A stretch of 64,000 bases of DNA from Mycobacterium celatum (GTDB lineage: Bacteria; Actinomycetota; Actinomycetes; Mycobacteriales; Mycobacteriaceae): assembly GCF_002101595.1 (NCBI RefSeq), contig NZ_LQOM01000037.1, positions 62,001 through 126,000 of the forward strand, read 5' to 3'. Shown here in pieces: positions 16,971-26,338 of this stretch. Made by a program: the position numbers and the translations under genes. The notes under the pieces are model-generated. The model was not told the origin of the DNA, did no database searches, and worked only from the letters and a program-made list of their open reading frames with translations. Within the stretch, counting starts at the first letter, position 1, and each line of letters starts with the position of its first letter.

Positions 16971-18326
16971 GTGATGAAGATCGGTCGCAGGGAGGCAATC
17001 GCGGCCGCAGTCGGGTTCGTCCTGGTTGCGGCCGCATTCGTGTTGCCGCGGCTGCATTTGGGCATCATGTCGCGCCGTCATTCGGCGCCCGATCGATTCG
17101 GCTCGCATGCCGGCGCCGCGCCGCTATTCGGTTGGTTCGATGCCCATGTCGGCTGGGGCACCGTCCCGGCCATTGTGATCGGGCTGGCCGCGGTGATCTG
17201 GGGGCCGGTAGTCGCCCAGCGACTGCGATGGCGGCTCCTGACGTGGGTGACCTGGGCGACCGCCTTCGCGTGGGCGTTTTCCCTGGCGATGATCGACGGC
17301 TGGCGGCGCGGCTTCGCCGGCCGGCTGACCACCAAAGACGAGTACCTGCACGAAGTTCCGGGCATCACCGATATCCCGCGGGCGCTGCGCACCTTTTCTG
17401 GCCGCATCCTGGATTTCCAACCACACTCGTGGACCACCCATGTGTCTGGTCATCCTCCTGGCGCGCTGCTGACGTTCGTCTGGCTAGATCGCATCGGCTT
17501 GAGCGGCGGCGCATGGGCGGGCCTGCTGTGTCTTTTGGTTGGGTCCAGCGCGGCAGCCGCGATCTTGATCACGCTGCGGGCGGTCGCCGGCAAGGCAACT
17601 GCCCGCATCGCCGCACCATTCGTCGCGGTGGCACCGACGGCGATCTGGATCGCCGTCTCTGCGGACGGATACTTCGCCGGGGTGGCGGCCTGGGGCATCG
17701 CGCTGTTGGCGGTGGCGGTACACAGCGAGGTGCGACGCCCCCGCTTGGCGGCGGCAGGGTCGGGCCTGCTGCTCGGCTGGGCCCTCTTCCTCAACTACGG
17801 GCTGACGTTGATGGCGCTACCGGCGTTCGCCGTCCTGGTGTGCGCGAGAGATTGGCGACCCGCGCTGCGGGCTCTGGGACCGGCCGTGCTGGCGGCCGTC
17901 GCGGTGGTCCTGGTATTCGCCGCCGTCGGCTTCTGGTGGTTCGACGGCTATACCCTTGTCCAGCAACGCTATTGGCAGGGTCTCGCGAGCGATCGACCGT
18001 TCGGGTATTGGAGCTGGGCCAATCTGGCCGCAGCGGCGTGTGCGACGGGCTTGGGTAGCATTGCCGGTCTGGGGCGGGTGTTCGACGCGGCGGCGATCCG
18101 CCGACGATCCGGTATTCATCTGCTGATGCTGGCGCTACTGATTGCGATCGTCTGCGCCGACCTGAGCATGCTCAGTAAGGCCGAGACGGAACGGATCTGG
18201 CTGCCGTTCACCGTCTGGCTGACCGCGGGTCCCGCGTTGCTTCCGGCGCAGTCGCATCGATTCTGGCTGGCGGTCAATGTAATTGGCGCGCTACTGGTGA
18301 ACAGCCTGATCTACACGAATTGGTAG
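16971..18326 (+). CDS. Polytopic membrane protein (Rv0541c-like)
   Basis: 451 residues with roughly ten to eleven hydrophobic helices, from AIAAAVGFVLVAAAFVLPRLHLG to the C-terminal SHRFWLAVNVIGALLVNSLIY. A loop after the second or third helix has TTKDEYLHEVPGITDIPRALRTFSGRILDFQPHSWTTHVSGHPPGA, which resembles the first extracytoplasmic loop of GT-C glycosyltransferases (acidic residues near a membrane edge and a HPPG motif). A polyprenyl-sugar-dependent mannosyl- or arabinosyltransferase-like role is possible but not shown. Length matches Rv0541c. Confidence 0.78.
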   Translation: MMKIGRREAIAAAVGFVLVAAAFVLPRLHLGIMSRRHSAPDRFGSHAGAAPLFGWFDAHVGWGTVPAIVIGLAAVIWGPVVAQRLRWRLLTWVTWATAFAWAFSLAMIDGWRRGFAGRLTTKDEYLHEVPGITDIPRALRTFSGRILDFQPHSWTTHVSGHPPGALLTFVWLDRIGLSGGAWAGLLCLLVGSSAAAAILITLRAVAGKATARIAAPFVAVAPTAIWIAVSADGYFAGVAAWGIALLAVAVHSEVRRPRLAAAGSGLLLGWALFLNYGLTLMALPAFAVLVCARDWRPALRALGPAVLAAVAVVLVFAAVGFWWFDGYTLVQQRYWQGLASDRPFGYWSWANLAAAACATGLGSIAGLGRVFDAAAIRRRSGIHLLMLALLIAIVCADLSMLSKAETERIWLPFTVWLTAGPALLPAQSHRFWLAVNVIGALLVNSLIYTNW

Positions 18327-18329
18327 CGA

Positions 18330-18992
18330 CTACAGCCCCGCCGCGCGGGCGGCTTGGGCGAACCGGCTGCTGGCTCGGCAGATTTCGCGTACTGCGGCCA
18401 CGTCGTCTGCGACATCGAAATCAGCCAACTCCTGCAGCAGTGAGGCCTCAATACCGCTGGAATTCAACGCTTTTAACGTGAGAAGCCCGGTGTCCGGCTG
18501 CGACATTGGAACGGCGCGCAGACAGTCGGCGCTCTCCGGTGTGCGCACCCCCAACGCCCACCAACCGCCGTCACGGGCGAAACCGAGCACGGCCGGCGAT
18601 TCGCACAACCGTCGCCCGCAGTCGACCAGCAACTCGGCGGTCACCTGTGGGGTGTCCATCCCGATCTGCAACACCGGATACCCGTCGGCCGCGTCCACGT
18701 GCGCGTTGGCCAGCCGGTCGGCAAAGGTATTGCCGCGCTGAGGAATAACGGTGAACGACGTGAGCCGGCTTCGGATCTCGTCGGCGTCGACAGCCGCGTC
18801 GAGCTCACCGGTGAAAGCCACCACCCGCGCAGCGAACGGCGCAGCCGTCACCGCGTCGAGGGTGTCCAGCAGTGCGGCGGCCGCGATCTCGGCGGCGACC
18901 CGGTCACCCACCGTCGCGGCCAGCCGCGTCTTAGCCCAACCCGGCACCGGCGCTTTGGCCACCACCAGCACCGTCACCGGCACGACGCTCAT
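18330..18992 (-). CDS. TIGR04282-type glycosyltransferase-like protein (Rv0540-like)
   Basis: 220 residues. GT-A-like nucleotidyl/glycosyltransferase fold of the DUF2064 family: VTVLVVAKAPVPGWAKTRLAATVGDRVAAEIA at the N-terminus (nucleotide-binding), VLQIGMDTPQVTAELL with the GMDTP metal/nucleotide motif, and LGFARDGGWWALGV. The acceptor is unknown. Its start overlaps the stop of the GT2 gene by four bases, so the two glycosyltransferases are cotranscribed and probably act in one pathway, as in M. tuberculosis. Confidence 0.85.
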   Translation of the reverse strand: MSVVPVTVLVVAKAPVPGWAKTRLAATVGDRVAAEIAAAALLDTLDAVTAAPFAARVVAFTGELDAAVDADEIRSRLTSFTVIPQRGNTFADRLANAHVDAADGYPVLQIGMDTPQVTAELLVDCGRRLCESPAVLGFARDGGWWALGVRTPESADCLRAVPMSQPDTGLLTLKALNSSGIEASLLQELADFDVADDVAAVREICRASSRFAQAARAAGL

Positions 18993-19645
18993 GAGATCGC
19001 CTTCCAGAAGTCAAGGATCGCGATCACGCTGCCCCGCAGTGAACCGCTCACCTTCGATTTGCCGCCGGTGCGCGCGCCGTAAGCGACGTCGTGTTCGACG
19101 ACACGCCAGCCGGCGGCCGCCGCCCGCACCAGCAACTCCAGCGGATAGCCCGAGCGGCGGTCCGTGATGCCCAAACCCAGCAGGGCATCGCGACGAAATA
19201 CTCGCATGGGCGCGATGTCATGCACCGGCAAGCCGTGCCGGGAGCGCAGCCGCCAGCTCATCATCACACTGCCGAGCCGCGCGACCCACGGCCAGTGCAA
19301 TCCGGGCACCGGTCTTCGACGCCCAACGGCAAGGTCGGCGCCGTTGTCGAGCTCGGTGACCAGCCGGGGCAGGTCGGCGGGATCCAGGGAGCCGTCGGCG
19401 TCGATGACTGCCACGATCGGCGTCGTCGCCGCCACCACCCCCGCGTGGACCGCGGATCCGTAACCGGGCCGCGGCTCGGTGACGACGGTGGCGCCGTGGC
19501 GGCGAGCCAGCTCGGCGGTGTCATCGGTGCTGTTGTTGTCGACCACCAGCGCGTGGTAGCCGGCGGGGATGGCCGCCAGCACGTTCGGCAGCGACTCGGC
19601 CTCATTCATACAGGGCAGCACCACCGTGACCAGACCGTCAGGCAT
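18989..19645 (-). CDS. Family 2 glycosyltransferase (Rv0539-like, dolichyl-phosphate sugar synthase type)
   Basis: 218 residues with a GT-A fold: VTVVLPCMNEAESLPNVLAAIP, ALVVDNNSTDDTAELARRHGA, PGYGSAVHAGV, and the DXD motif in VAVIDADGSLDPADLPRL. No C-terminal membrane domain, so it is a peripheral enzyme using a nucleotide sugar, likely with a polyprenyl phosphate acceptor (family knowledge). ATG at 19643-19645. It is the first gene of a two-gene operon with the Rv0540-like protein. Confidence 0.88.
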   Translation of the reverse strand: MPDGLVTVVLPCMNEAESLPNVLAAIPAGYHALVVDNNSTDDTAELARRHGATVVTEPRPGYGSAVHAGVVAATTPIVAVIDADGSLDPADLPRLVTELDNGADLAVGRRRPVPGLHWPWVARLGSVMMSWRLRSRHGLPVHDIAPMRVFRRDALLGLGITDRRSGYPLELLVRAAAAGWRVVEHDVAYGARTGGKSKVSGSLRGSVIAILDFWKAIS

Positions 19646-19650
19646 GTCGA

Positions 19651-19912
19651 TTGACCTTAAAGCGTGTCGGACCCCGAGCGCACGGTGTCGGTAAGCAGGA
19701 CGGGAAGGACATTGCCACCGTCGACGACTACCTCGACCTCTTATCCGACAAGATGCTCAAGCGCGGGTGGACCGTTGCAGTAACTCGGGAACGTGCGGAT
19801 GCCGTTCGCTTACACGATCGACCTCACCAAATCTTTTGCGCGCCTCGGGTTGTCGCTAGGAGTCGGGCAAACGGTGGACCGGCTTGACCAGAGATTCCTG
19901 CGGCAGATGTGA
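19651..19912 (+). pseudogene. Probable frameshifted remnant of a DUF4262-type gene
   Basis: This 338-base stretch between two minus-strand genes has no intact gene. One frame reads DYLDLLSDKMLKRGWTVAVTRER up to about 19798. A different frame from 19799 reads MPFAYTIDLTKSFARLGLS and ends at TGA 19910-19912. Joined, these resemble the start of DUF4262 proteins (a helix, HGW-type strand, then P-FAYTIGL). The rest of the domain is not recognisable. I infer a frameshift and truncation. Nothing was seen in 19913-19983. Confidence 0.4.
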
Positions 19913-19983
19913 CGGCCGGGACACAGCTGATTGGTAACTCGCGTCGATGGCCACAAACCCAGTTGGTAGACGATGGCGGCGTT

Positions 19984-21762
19984 TCAGTGGCCGAAGCCGC
20001 CGAACCCGCCACCGCCGAATCCACCGCCGCCGGAGCTAGAGCCGCCGCCGATGCCACTGCTACCGGAACCGCCGCCACCGGAGCCGGACCCACCGGACCC
20101 GAAGCCGCCTGATCCGCCACCGGATCCGATACCGCCACCGCCACTGCTACCGGATCCCCCTCCGCCGGAGCCAAAGCCGCCGCCAGAGCCAGGGCTGCCG
20201 GACCCGCCGGAGCTCGTCCCGCCCGAACCAGAGCCGCCACCGCCGGTGCTACTGGAGCCGCCACCCGTGCTGCCGGATCCGCTGCCACCCGATCCGGCGC
20301 TGCCCGATCCACTGCCACCGCCGGTGCTCCCCGAGCCGCTTTCGCCGCCAGTGCCACCGGACCCGGTGCCGCTGGAGCCACTGCTGCCCGACCCCGACCC
20401 ACCGGTGCCGCCGCTCCCGCTGCCACCCGGGTTCGTGCCCGGGTTAGTACCGGGATTCATCCCCGGATTCGTGCCGGGATTCGTCCCCGGATTGGTACCG
20501 GGATTCGTCCCCGGATTGGTCCCGGGGTTCGTGCCAGGGTTAGTTCCAGGATTCGTCCCCGGGTTAGTACCGGGGTTCGTCCCGGGATTGGTCCCGGGGT
20601 TCGTCCCAGGGTTAGTTCCAGGATTCGTTCCCGGGTTCGTCCCCGGATTGGTGCCCGGGTTAGTGCCGGGATTCGTCCCCGGGTTCGTTCCAGGGTTCGT
20701 CCCTGGATTGGTGCCGGGCAGAGGCCCGCTGGGCACATTGATCGGGAGCGGAATCGGTATCGGGATCGGCACCGGGTTGAAGCCCGGCGCAGGCGGGGCG
20801 GCTGGCGGCGGTGCCTGCTCGACGGGCGGCGGAGCAACCGGCGGCGCGCTGGGCGCCTGCTGCGGACCCGGACTCGAAACGCCCTGCGGTGAGCCCGGAT
20901 TGCCGACCACCGGAGCCTGCACTTGCGGGCTCGCGTTGGGTGACGGCAACACCGGCATGAAGTTCCCCGGCACGGGCTTCTGTTGCTGCTGCGGCTGTTG
21001 CACCGGCGGGGGCTGAGGTTGACTGGCGGCGCTCGGGCGAACGCCGATCGTCACCGCAACAGCTAACGCGGCACATCCCGCGACCACGATCCCGCCCACG
21101 GTGCTGCCCACCAGCAAGGCCCGGCCAACCGGCTGAGCGACGACCTCGGTCTCGCCGTAGTCCTCGTCGTCGCCGTCGTATTCCATCGGCAGCAGTTCGG
21201 AGCCGTCGTCGGCCATAGAGTACGCCAGCTGGTGCTCCGCCTCCGGCACCTCTGCCGCCGGCTCGTTGATCGTCGGGTCCTCGACCGGCATCGCCGCATC
21301 GGTCATGGCCGCCGCGGGCGCAGCCATCGTCGCGTCCTGGGCGGGCATGGCGGCCTGCGTCATCGTCGCCGGCGCCGCGGCCATCGCGGCGCCCCACGCG
21401 ACTGTGAGGTCAGGATCGCCCGTCGGCATAGTTGCGGTGGCTTCCGGGCTGGTGATCAGCGCAGTTGCCGCTTCTGACTCGGGCAACACCGCGACGTTCT
21501 CGACGCCGGAATCGTCCAGCGCGCGCCGCAGCTCGTCGGCTTGCTGCTCATCCGACCAGCACAACCGAGTACCGACCAGCCGATGGTCCTCTGCGGCCAG
21601 CAGCCGATGGGTGCCGAGCACCGTTTCGGTCAGTTTGTCGACCGCATCCGAACCCAGGTCGACCACCGATTCGTCGATCAGGGCGTCGCCGTCGGGTCCC
21701 GAGCCGACCAGCGCCAGACGGGCGACCGGACCGCTGACCGCGACGCCCAAAGTCACGTCCAC
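19984..21762 (-). CDS. Rv0538-like membrane protein with GTNP repeats and Gly/Ser-rich tail
   Basis: 592 residues from GTG 21760-21762, preceded by GAAAGGAGCG. Regions: residues 1-135 a soluble domain (VDVTLGVAVSGPVARLALVG to the LITSPEATATMP area) like the N-terminus of other mycobacterial proteins with a DUF7159-type fold; residues 135-245 an Ala/Met/acid-rich linker; a membrane helix (ALLVGSTVGGIVVAGCAALAVAVTIGV); then Pro/Gln-rich spacer; 24 tandem GTNP units (one GMNP); and a tail of almost only Gly, Ser and Thr ending FGGGGFGGFGH. The helix suggests that the long low-complexity part is outside the membrane, possibly crossing the wall. Function unknown. Confidence 0.82.
   Translation of the reverse strand: MDVTLGVAVSGPVARLALVGSGPDGDALIDESVVDLGSDAVDKLTETVLGTHRLLAAEDHRLVGTRLCWSDEQQADELRRALDDSGVENVAVLPESEAATALITSPEATATMPTGDPDLTVAWGAAMAAAPATMTQAAMPAQDATMAAPAAAMTDAAMPVEDPTINEPAAEVPEAEHQLAYSMADDGSELLPMEYDGDDEDYGETEVVAQPVGRALLVGSTVGGIVVAGCAALAVAVTIGVRPSAASQPQPPPVQQPQQQQKPVPGNFMPVLPSPNASPQVQAPVVGNPGSPQGVSSPGPQQAPSAPPVAPPPVEQAPPPAAPPAPGFNPVPIPIPIPLPINVPSGPLPGTNPGTNPGTNPGTNPGTNPGTNPGTNPGTNPGTNPGTNPGTNPGTNPGTNPGTNPGTNPGTNPGTNPGTNPGTNPGTNPGTNPGMNPGTNPGTNPGGSGSGGTGGSGSGSSGSSGTGSGGTGGESGSGSTGGGSGSGSAGSGGSGSGSTGGGSSSTGGGGSGSGGTSSGGSGSPGSGGGFGSGGGGSGSSGGGGIGSGGGSGGFGSGGSGSGGGGSGSSGIGGGSSSGGGGFGGGGFGGFGH
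20426..20713 (-). repeat. 24 tandem 12-base units encoding GTNP
   Basis: 288 bases made of 24 uninterrupted 12-base units, each reading G-T-N-P (offset PGTN) on the minus strand, with one unit GMNP near 20455. Units vary at third positions, so selection seems to hold the peptide while DNA drifts. The number of units should vary between strains by slippage or recombination. Confidence 0.93.
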
Positions 21763-21948
21763 CGTGGCGCTCCTTTCTGACACTGCAGTATCGGCTATTC
21801 GGCCGACGAAGGCTGAGCGAATATCCAGATCCAGCCTACGGAAGTGCGCCTCGCGCCGGAGCGGGCCTGCGTAGGCCACACTGGATGACAACCGACGACG
21901 ACGTTCGCGGCGAGCAGCGCGAACCTGTCATATCGCAAGGGGAAACTG

Positions 21949-23466
21949 GTGACCGACAGCCGCGACGACACGAGTACGGTGCGCCACGGCGCCGTCCCGC
22001 GGACCGAAAACCAACTGCCGTCACGATCCGTGGTGACCCGCAAGACCATTCAGCGTTGGAACATCGGGCGCGACGTGGTCGCCGGTGTTTTGTTGCTCAT
22101 CGCATTGGCTTTACCGTGGAACCTTTATTTCGGCGTCGGCGTCCCCGGCAGCCGCGGTGGACTGTTCACGGTAGTTCTTGTGGCGACGCTGCTTTCACTG
22201 ACCTCCATCGCCGGCTCGTGGCGCCTGGATCCGTTGGCCCGTCGGCTCCGCGCCCCACTCAACATCCCCTACCTGCTGTTGGTGCTGGGATTTGTGGTGT
22301 TCGACGTGGTCCAGACGGTCCGGTATGGCGGCAGTGCCAATGTGCCGGGCGGCATTGGACCGGGCGCATGGCTCGGAGTCGCCGGCTCGTTGTTGAGCGC
22401 TCAACCGCTGATCACTGCGACGGCCGCCGACAAGGATAGGTTCCGCCGGTGGCTGCTGTCGGCCCGCATCCTGGGCTATGCGTCGATCGTTGGGGCGGCG
22501 CTGGCTGTGGGGTTCAACTTGTTCTGGCGGACAAAGGCCGCCCTGCCCACCGGCTCATCGGGTTTCGGCAAGCAGAACGTCGCAATCATCGCCACCGCGG
22601 TCGTGTACGGCATTGTGGCGTTGGTTGCCGTCGTCGTCGCAACCCGATGGATCTTCCAGGGCAGCAGGGTAACTCGGCTTGCGGTCATCGGGTTGGGAGC
22701 GTCCACCCTGCTCGCCGGAATCGTCGTCTGGGTCTTGCCCATTGGCCGCGAGATTGACGGATTCCACGGCATCGCGCAGAACACCTCCACGTCCGGGGTT
22801 GGCTTCGAGGGCTACTTGGTCTGGGCGGCGGCCGCGGCGGTGTTCGCACCGCTGACATTGCTGCGCATCGCCACGACGGAGCACATCCCCGAAAGTTTGT
22901 GGCGACCGGCGGCACGGAAAGGCTTGCTGCTCATCATCGTTTGGTGTGCCGGATCGGTGCTGATGCGCATCACCGACATCGTCGTCTCGGTGAGCTTGAA
23001 CCTGCCGTACTCGCCCTACGACAGCGCGGCGATGGCCGCATTCGATCTGGTGACCGCCGTGCTCGCGGTGTGGCTGTACCTCAACCTCGCCAACTTGTCA
23101 CTTCCCCGGCCCGTGATCTCCTCGCTGTGCGGAGTTCTCTTCGTACTCAGCGTTTCCCGCATCGTGATCGCCGTCGCGCTGGCGCCGCGGTATGCCAGTT
23201 CACCCTCCTGGCTGAGCAACCCGGTTTACGGCAACGACCTCGTCCAGCAGATCACCAGCACGTTCGACGTCGTACTGTGCGGCCTGACCCTGTGTATCCT
23301 CGCCGTCGTCATCGTCACCGGTCGAGCGGCTCAACACCGTACCGCCTCACCAGAACCCGTGACCACTCGGCTGGACACCGGCCGACCACGAATCTTTCGG
23401 GGTGACAACGCTCCCACGCAGCAGCTGTCCCGTGCGCCCAAGATCTACCGGCCCGGACAACGCTAA
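21949..23466 (+). CDS. Polytopic membrane protein (Rv0537c-like)
   Basis: 505 residues. A hydrophilic N-terminus of about 40 residues is followed by about twelve hydrophobic segments (DVVAGVLLLIALALPWNLYFGVGV; FTVVLVATLLSLTSIAG; and so on to DVVLCGLTLCILAVVIVTG) and a basic cytosolic tail of about 50 residues. No transporter motif recognised. The GTG at 21949 follows AAGGGGAA. It is divergent from the Rv0538-like gene and its end overlaps galE3 by four bases, the same arrangement as in M. tuberculosis. Confidence 0.8.
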   Translation: MTDSRDDTSTVRHGAVPRTENQLPSRSVVTRKTIQRWNIGRDVVAGVLLLIALALPWNLYFGVGVPGSRGGLFTVVLVATLLSLTSIAGSWRLDPLARRLRAPLNIPYLLLVLGFVVFDVVQTVRYGGSANVPGGIGPGAWLGVAGSLLSAQPLITATAADKDRFRRWLLSARILGYASIVGAALAVGFNLFWRTKAALPTGSSGFGKQNVAIIATAVVYGIVALVAVVVATRWIFQGSRVTRLAVIGLGASTLLAGIVVWVLPIGREIDGFHGIAQNTSTSGVGFEGYLVWAAAAAVFAPLTLLRIATTEHIPESLWRPAARKGLLLIIVWCAGSVLMRITDIVVSVSLNLPYSPYDSAAMAAFDLVTAVLAVWLYLNLANLSLPRPVISSLCGVLFVLSVSRIVIAVALAPRYASSPSWLSNPVYGNDLVQQITSTFDVVLCGLTLCILAVVIVTGRAAQHRTASPEPVTTRLDTGRPRIFRGDNAPTQQLSRAPKIYRPGQR

Positions 23467-24497
23467 CCGCGCAGCGGCGCCGACGCGAATTCGCGCAACC
23501 CCTGTTGCGGGTCGACGGCCGCGCGGAAGCCCAAAATCCGGGCAGCCCGGGCCGGATCGGCGACGATATGGCGTACGTCGCCGCTGCGATACTGGCCGGT
23601 GACGACCGGCGACACACTGCCGTCGCGCGCATCGCATAGCGCTGTCGCCACTTCCAGGATCGAAATCGGCTGGCCCGAACAGACATTTGCGGCGACAAAG
23701 CCCTTATGGTCAGACGCCGCAGCGGCCACGTTGGCGGCCGCCACGTCGTCGACGTGCACGAAATCGCGCATCTGGCCGCCATCTTCGAAAACTGGTGGCG
23801 CCTCGTCTTTTTCGAGCGCCGACCGGAAAATAGCGGCCACGCCCGAATACGGGGTGTCGCGCGGCATGCCCGGCCCGTAGACGTTGTGGTAGCGCAGCGC
23901 CACCACCGAGCCGCCGGTCGACTCCGACCACGCCAGCGCGTAATGCTCCTGTGCGGCCTTGCTGGCCGCGTACAGGCTGCGCGGCCGCAGCGGAGCTTCC
24001 TCGTCGACCAGCTGCCACGCCACTTCACGGCCGCAGCGCGGGCAGCGGTGCTCGAATACCCCGGCATCCAGGTCGGCCCGGCTCCGCGGCGGCGGGTCGA
24101 CGGGCCCGTGCTCGGCGCAGCGGTAGCCACCCTGGCCGTAGACCACCATCGACGACGCCAGCACCAGCCGCCGCACGCCGGCGGCGAACATCTGCGCGAG
24201 CAGCACCGTGGTGCCAAAGTCGTTGTGGCTGCCGTACGCCGGGGCGTCGGCGGCATTCACCCCGGCACCGACGACGGCGGCCTGATGACAGACCAGGTCC
24301 ACCCCGGTCAGGAGCGGAGCCAGTGCGTCGGCGTCGCGGACGTCCACCCGTCGGCATCCCGGTGGCACCACCGCATCTGGTCCGTGCGCGGCCGGTAGCA
24401 GGGCGTCGATCGCAATGACCTCGTGCCCCGCCGCTTGCAACGCCGCATGCACCCGGGAGCCGATGAAGCCGGCGGCGCCGGTCAGCAGCACCCTCAC
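23463..24497 (-). CDS. galE3: NAD-dependent epimerase/dehydratase GalE3 (Rv0536-like)
   Basis: 344 residues, extended [25 protein letters not shown] is the NAD-binding motif, SSMVVYG the Ser/Thr site, and SLYAASKAAQEHY the Tyr-x3-Lys catalytic pair; LRYHNVYGPGMPRDTPYSGVAAIF and QMRDFVHVDDVAAA are typical of nucleotide-sugar epimerases. GTG 24495-24497 overlaps the stop of the phosphorylase gene (GTGA). Odd feature: an insertion around residues 130-165 with YRCAEHGP and HRCPRCGRE supplies Cys, His, Cys, Cys and could bind zinc. The sugar substrate is not known. Confidence 0.87.
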   Translation of the reverse strand: MRVLLTGAAGFIGSRVHAALQAAGHEVIAIDALLPAAHGPDAVVPPGCRRVDVRDADALAPLLTGVDLVCHQAAVVGAGVNAADAPAYGSHNDFGTTVLLAQMFAAGVRRLVLASSMVVYGQGGYRCAEHGPVDPPPRSRADLDAGVFEHRCPRCGREVAWQLVDEEAPLRPRSLYAASKAAQEHYALAWSESTGGSVVALRYHNVYGPGMPRDTPYSGVAAIFRSALEKDEAPPVFEDGGQMRDFVHVDDVAAANVAAAASDHKGFVAANVCSGQPISILEVATALCDARDGSVSPVVTGQYRSGDVRHIVADPARAARILGFRAAVDPQQGLREFASAPLRG

Positions 24498-25270
24498 GGC
24501 AGGTCGAACGGCAGGCCGACGCCGGCGTGTGACTGGCAGTCGGTGCAGGTGCGCTCGGCGGCGACCTGGCCGATGGCCTCGTGCACCAGCTTCTTGAACG
24601 GCTCGATGTTCTTCTCGAATTCGCTGAACACGCCGACGGCCGTCACTCCCGCGCCCACCTCGATTCCGGCGTCCAGGTCGGTCACCAAAGCGATTGAAGC
24701 ATAACACATCTCGAGTTCGCGGGCGAGCACCGCCTCGGGATAGCCCGTCATGTTGATCAGGGTGAATCCGGCGGCGGCGTACCACTGGCTTTCCGCGCGG
24801 GTGGAAAACCGCGGGCCCTGGATCACCACCATGGTGCCGCCGTCGACCACGCCGGGCAGGCCGGTGACCGCGGCACGCAAAGCCGGGCAGTACGGATCGG
24901 CAAATGCGGCGTGTGCCCCGCCGGATTCGAAGTAGGTGTCGGCGCGGCCGTGGGTGCGATCCACCAATTGGTCGGGCACCACGATCGAGCCGGGCCCGAG
25001 ATCGGGCGTCAGGCTGCCGACCGCGCACGGCCCGAAGACCCGCCGCACGCCTAGCGCGCGCAGCGCCCACATGTTGGCCCGGTATGGGACGGTGTGCGCC
25101 GAATACTGATGCTGCGCGCCGTGACGGGGCAGGAAGGCGACCTCATGCTCGCCGACGACGCCGACGGTGACCGGGGCGCTGGGTTCGCCGAACGGGGTGT
25201 CGAGTTTGATGGTGCGCGCGTCGGCCCCGAAAAAGGTGTAGAAGCCGCTGCCGCCGATCACTCCGAGCAT
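24494..25270 (-). CDS. pnp: S-methyl-5'-thioadenosine phosphorylase
   Basis: 258 residues, PNP/UDP-phosphorylase superfamily, MTAP type. It splits 5'-methylthioadenosine to adenine and 5-methylthioribose-1-phosphate for methionine and purine salvage. Visible: [55 protein letters not shown] (phosphate and base pocket), [39 protein letters not shown] with substrate-binding Met/Asp. The Cys-containing C-terminus is CTDCQSHAG. In mycobacteria this locus (Rv0535) is annotated pnp. ATG at 25268-25270. Coupled to galE3 by overlap. Confidence 0.9.
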   Translation of the reverse strand: MLGVIGGSGFYTFFGADARTIKLDTPFGEPSAPVTVGVVGEHEVAFLPRHGAQHQYSAHTVPYRANMWALRALGVRRVFGPCAVGSLTPDLGPGSIVVPDQLVDRTHGRADTYFESGGAHAAFADPYCPALRAAVTGLPGVVDGGTMVVIQGPRFSTRAESQWYAAAGFTLINMTGYPEAVLARELEMCYASIALVTDLDAGIEVGAGVTAVGVFSEFEKNIEPFKKLVHEAIGQVAAERTCTDCQSHAGVGLPFDLP

Positions 25271-25357
25271 GTACGCCGTTCCTCCTCATCGCTCCGCTCT
25301 GCATCGTCGCCGGCGGGCATTAGCTCATTCTGGTACAGCGCATGGAACGATCGAGCC

Positions 25358-26338
25358 ATGGCTAGCTTTGCGCAGTGGATCGCCGGTGCGCGGCCACGCA
25401 CGCTGCCCAACGCCGTCGCCCCGGTGATCGCGGGCACCGGCGCCGCGGCTTGGCTGCATGCCGCCGTCTGGTGGAAAGCACTGCTGGCGTTATTGGTCGC
25501 GTGCGCCTTCGTTATCGGGGTCAACTTCGCCAACGACTACTCCGACGGCATCCGTGGCACCGACGACGACCGGGCCGGCCCGGTGCGGTTGGTGGGATCG
25601 CGGCTGGCCACGCCGCGCTCGGTGCTGGCGGTGGCTGTGGCGAGCCTGAGCGTCGGGGCGGCGGCCGGGCTGGCATTGGCGCTGACCAGTGCGCCGTGGC
25701 TGATCGCCGTCGGGGCGGTGTGTATCGCCGGGGCTTGGCTGTATACCGGCGGGTCAAAACCCTACGGGTACGCGGGTTTTGGCGAACTTGCGGTGTTCGT
25801 GTTCTTCGGCCTGATTGCGGTCTTGGGCACCGAGTACACCCAGGCGCTGCGGGTCGACTGGGTGGGCCTGGTTTTGGCGGTGACGACGGGCGCGCTGTCG
25901 TCGGCGGTCTTAGTGGCCAACAATCTGCGCGACATCCCGACCGACGCGCAGTCCGGCAAGATCACGCTGGCGGTGCGGCTGGGCGACGCCGGAACGCGGA
26001 CGCTGTATCACGTGCTGCTGGTGCTCGCCGCGGTGTTGACGCTGGTGCTGATGCTCGCCACGCCCTGGTGCGCCGTGGGGTTGGTGGCCGCGCCGTTGGG
26101 TTTGCGTGCCGCGCGCCCGGTGCGATCCGGCCGCACCGGGCCCGAGTTGATTCCGGTACTGCGGGATACCGGGCTGACGATGCTGGTGTGGTCGGTCGCG
26201 GTGGCTTTGGCGCTGGCGCTGGTTGACTGCACGTCGAGCGTGTACTGGGGGCGAAATTTCGGCCGGTTTTCCGCCGTGAGTACACGTTCGGCGCCTAGGG
26301 CGAAGCCGGGGCGCCTAGGGCGAAGCCGGGGCGCCTAG
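25358..26338 (+). CDS. menA: 1,4-Dihydroxy-2-naphthoate polyprenyltransferase MenA, with repeat-derived C-terminus
   Basis: 326 residues, integral membrane UbiA-type prenyltransferase that attaches the polyprenyl chain to 1,4-dihydroxy-2-naphthoate. The two Asp-rich motifs are clear: [20 protein letters not shown] and [14 protein letters not shown], within about eight or nine helices. ATG 25358 begins [19 protein letters not shown], the family start. M. tuberculosis MenA has 292 residues. Here the last 35 or so residues, from [11 protein letters not shown] on, are encoded by an inverted repeat and a 20-base tandem repeat; the frame stops in the third tandem copy. Confidence 0.93.
   Translation: MASFAQWIAGARPRTLPNAVAPVIAGTGAAAWLHAAVWWKALLALLVACAFVIGVNFANDYSDGIRGTDDDRAGPVRLVGSRLATPRSVLAVAVASLSVGAAAGLALALTSAPWLIAVGAVCIAGAWLYTGGSKPYGYAGFGELAVFVFFGLIAVLGTEYTQALRVDWVGLVLAVTTGALSSAVLVANNLRDIPTDAQSGKITLAVRLGDAGTRTLYHVLLVLAAVLTLVLMLATPWCAVGLVAAPLGLRAARPVRSGRTGPELIPVLRDTGLTMLVWSVAVALALALVDCTSSVYWGRNFGRFSAVSTRSAPRAKPGRLGRSRGA

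Noticed and set aside
20426..20713. CRISPR array
   Set aside because: The 12-base units are contiguous, have no spacers and are in frame within a protein gene.
19973..21016. Plus-strand frame rich in PGFV/PGLV repeats
   Set aside because: It is the mirror of the GTNP repeat on the minus strand. The minus frame has a ribosome site, a membrane helix and a family match; the plus frame has none.
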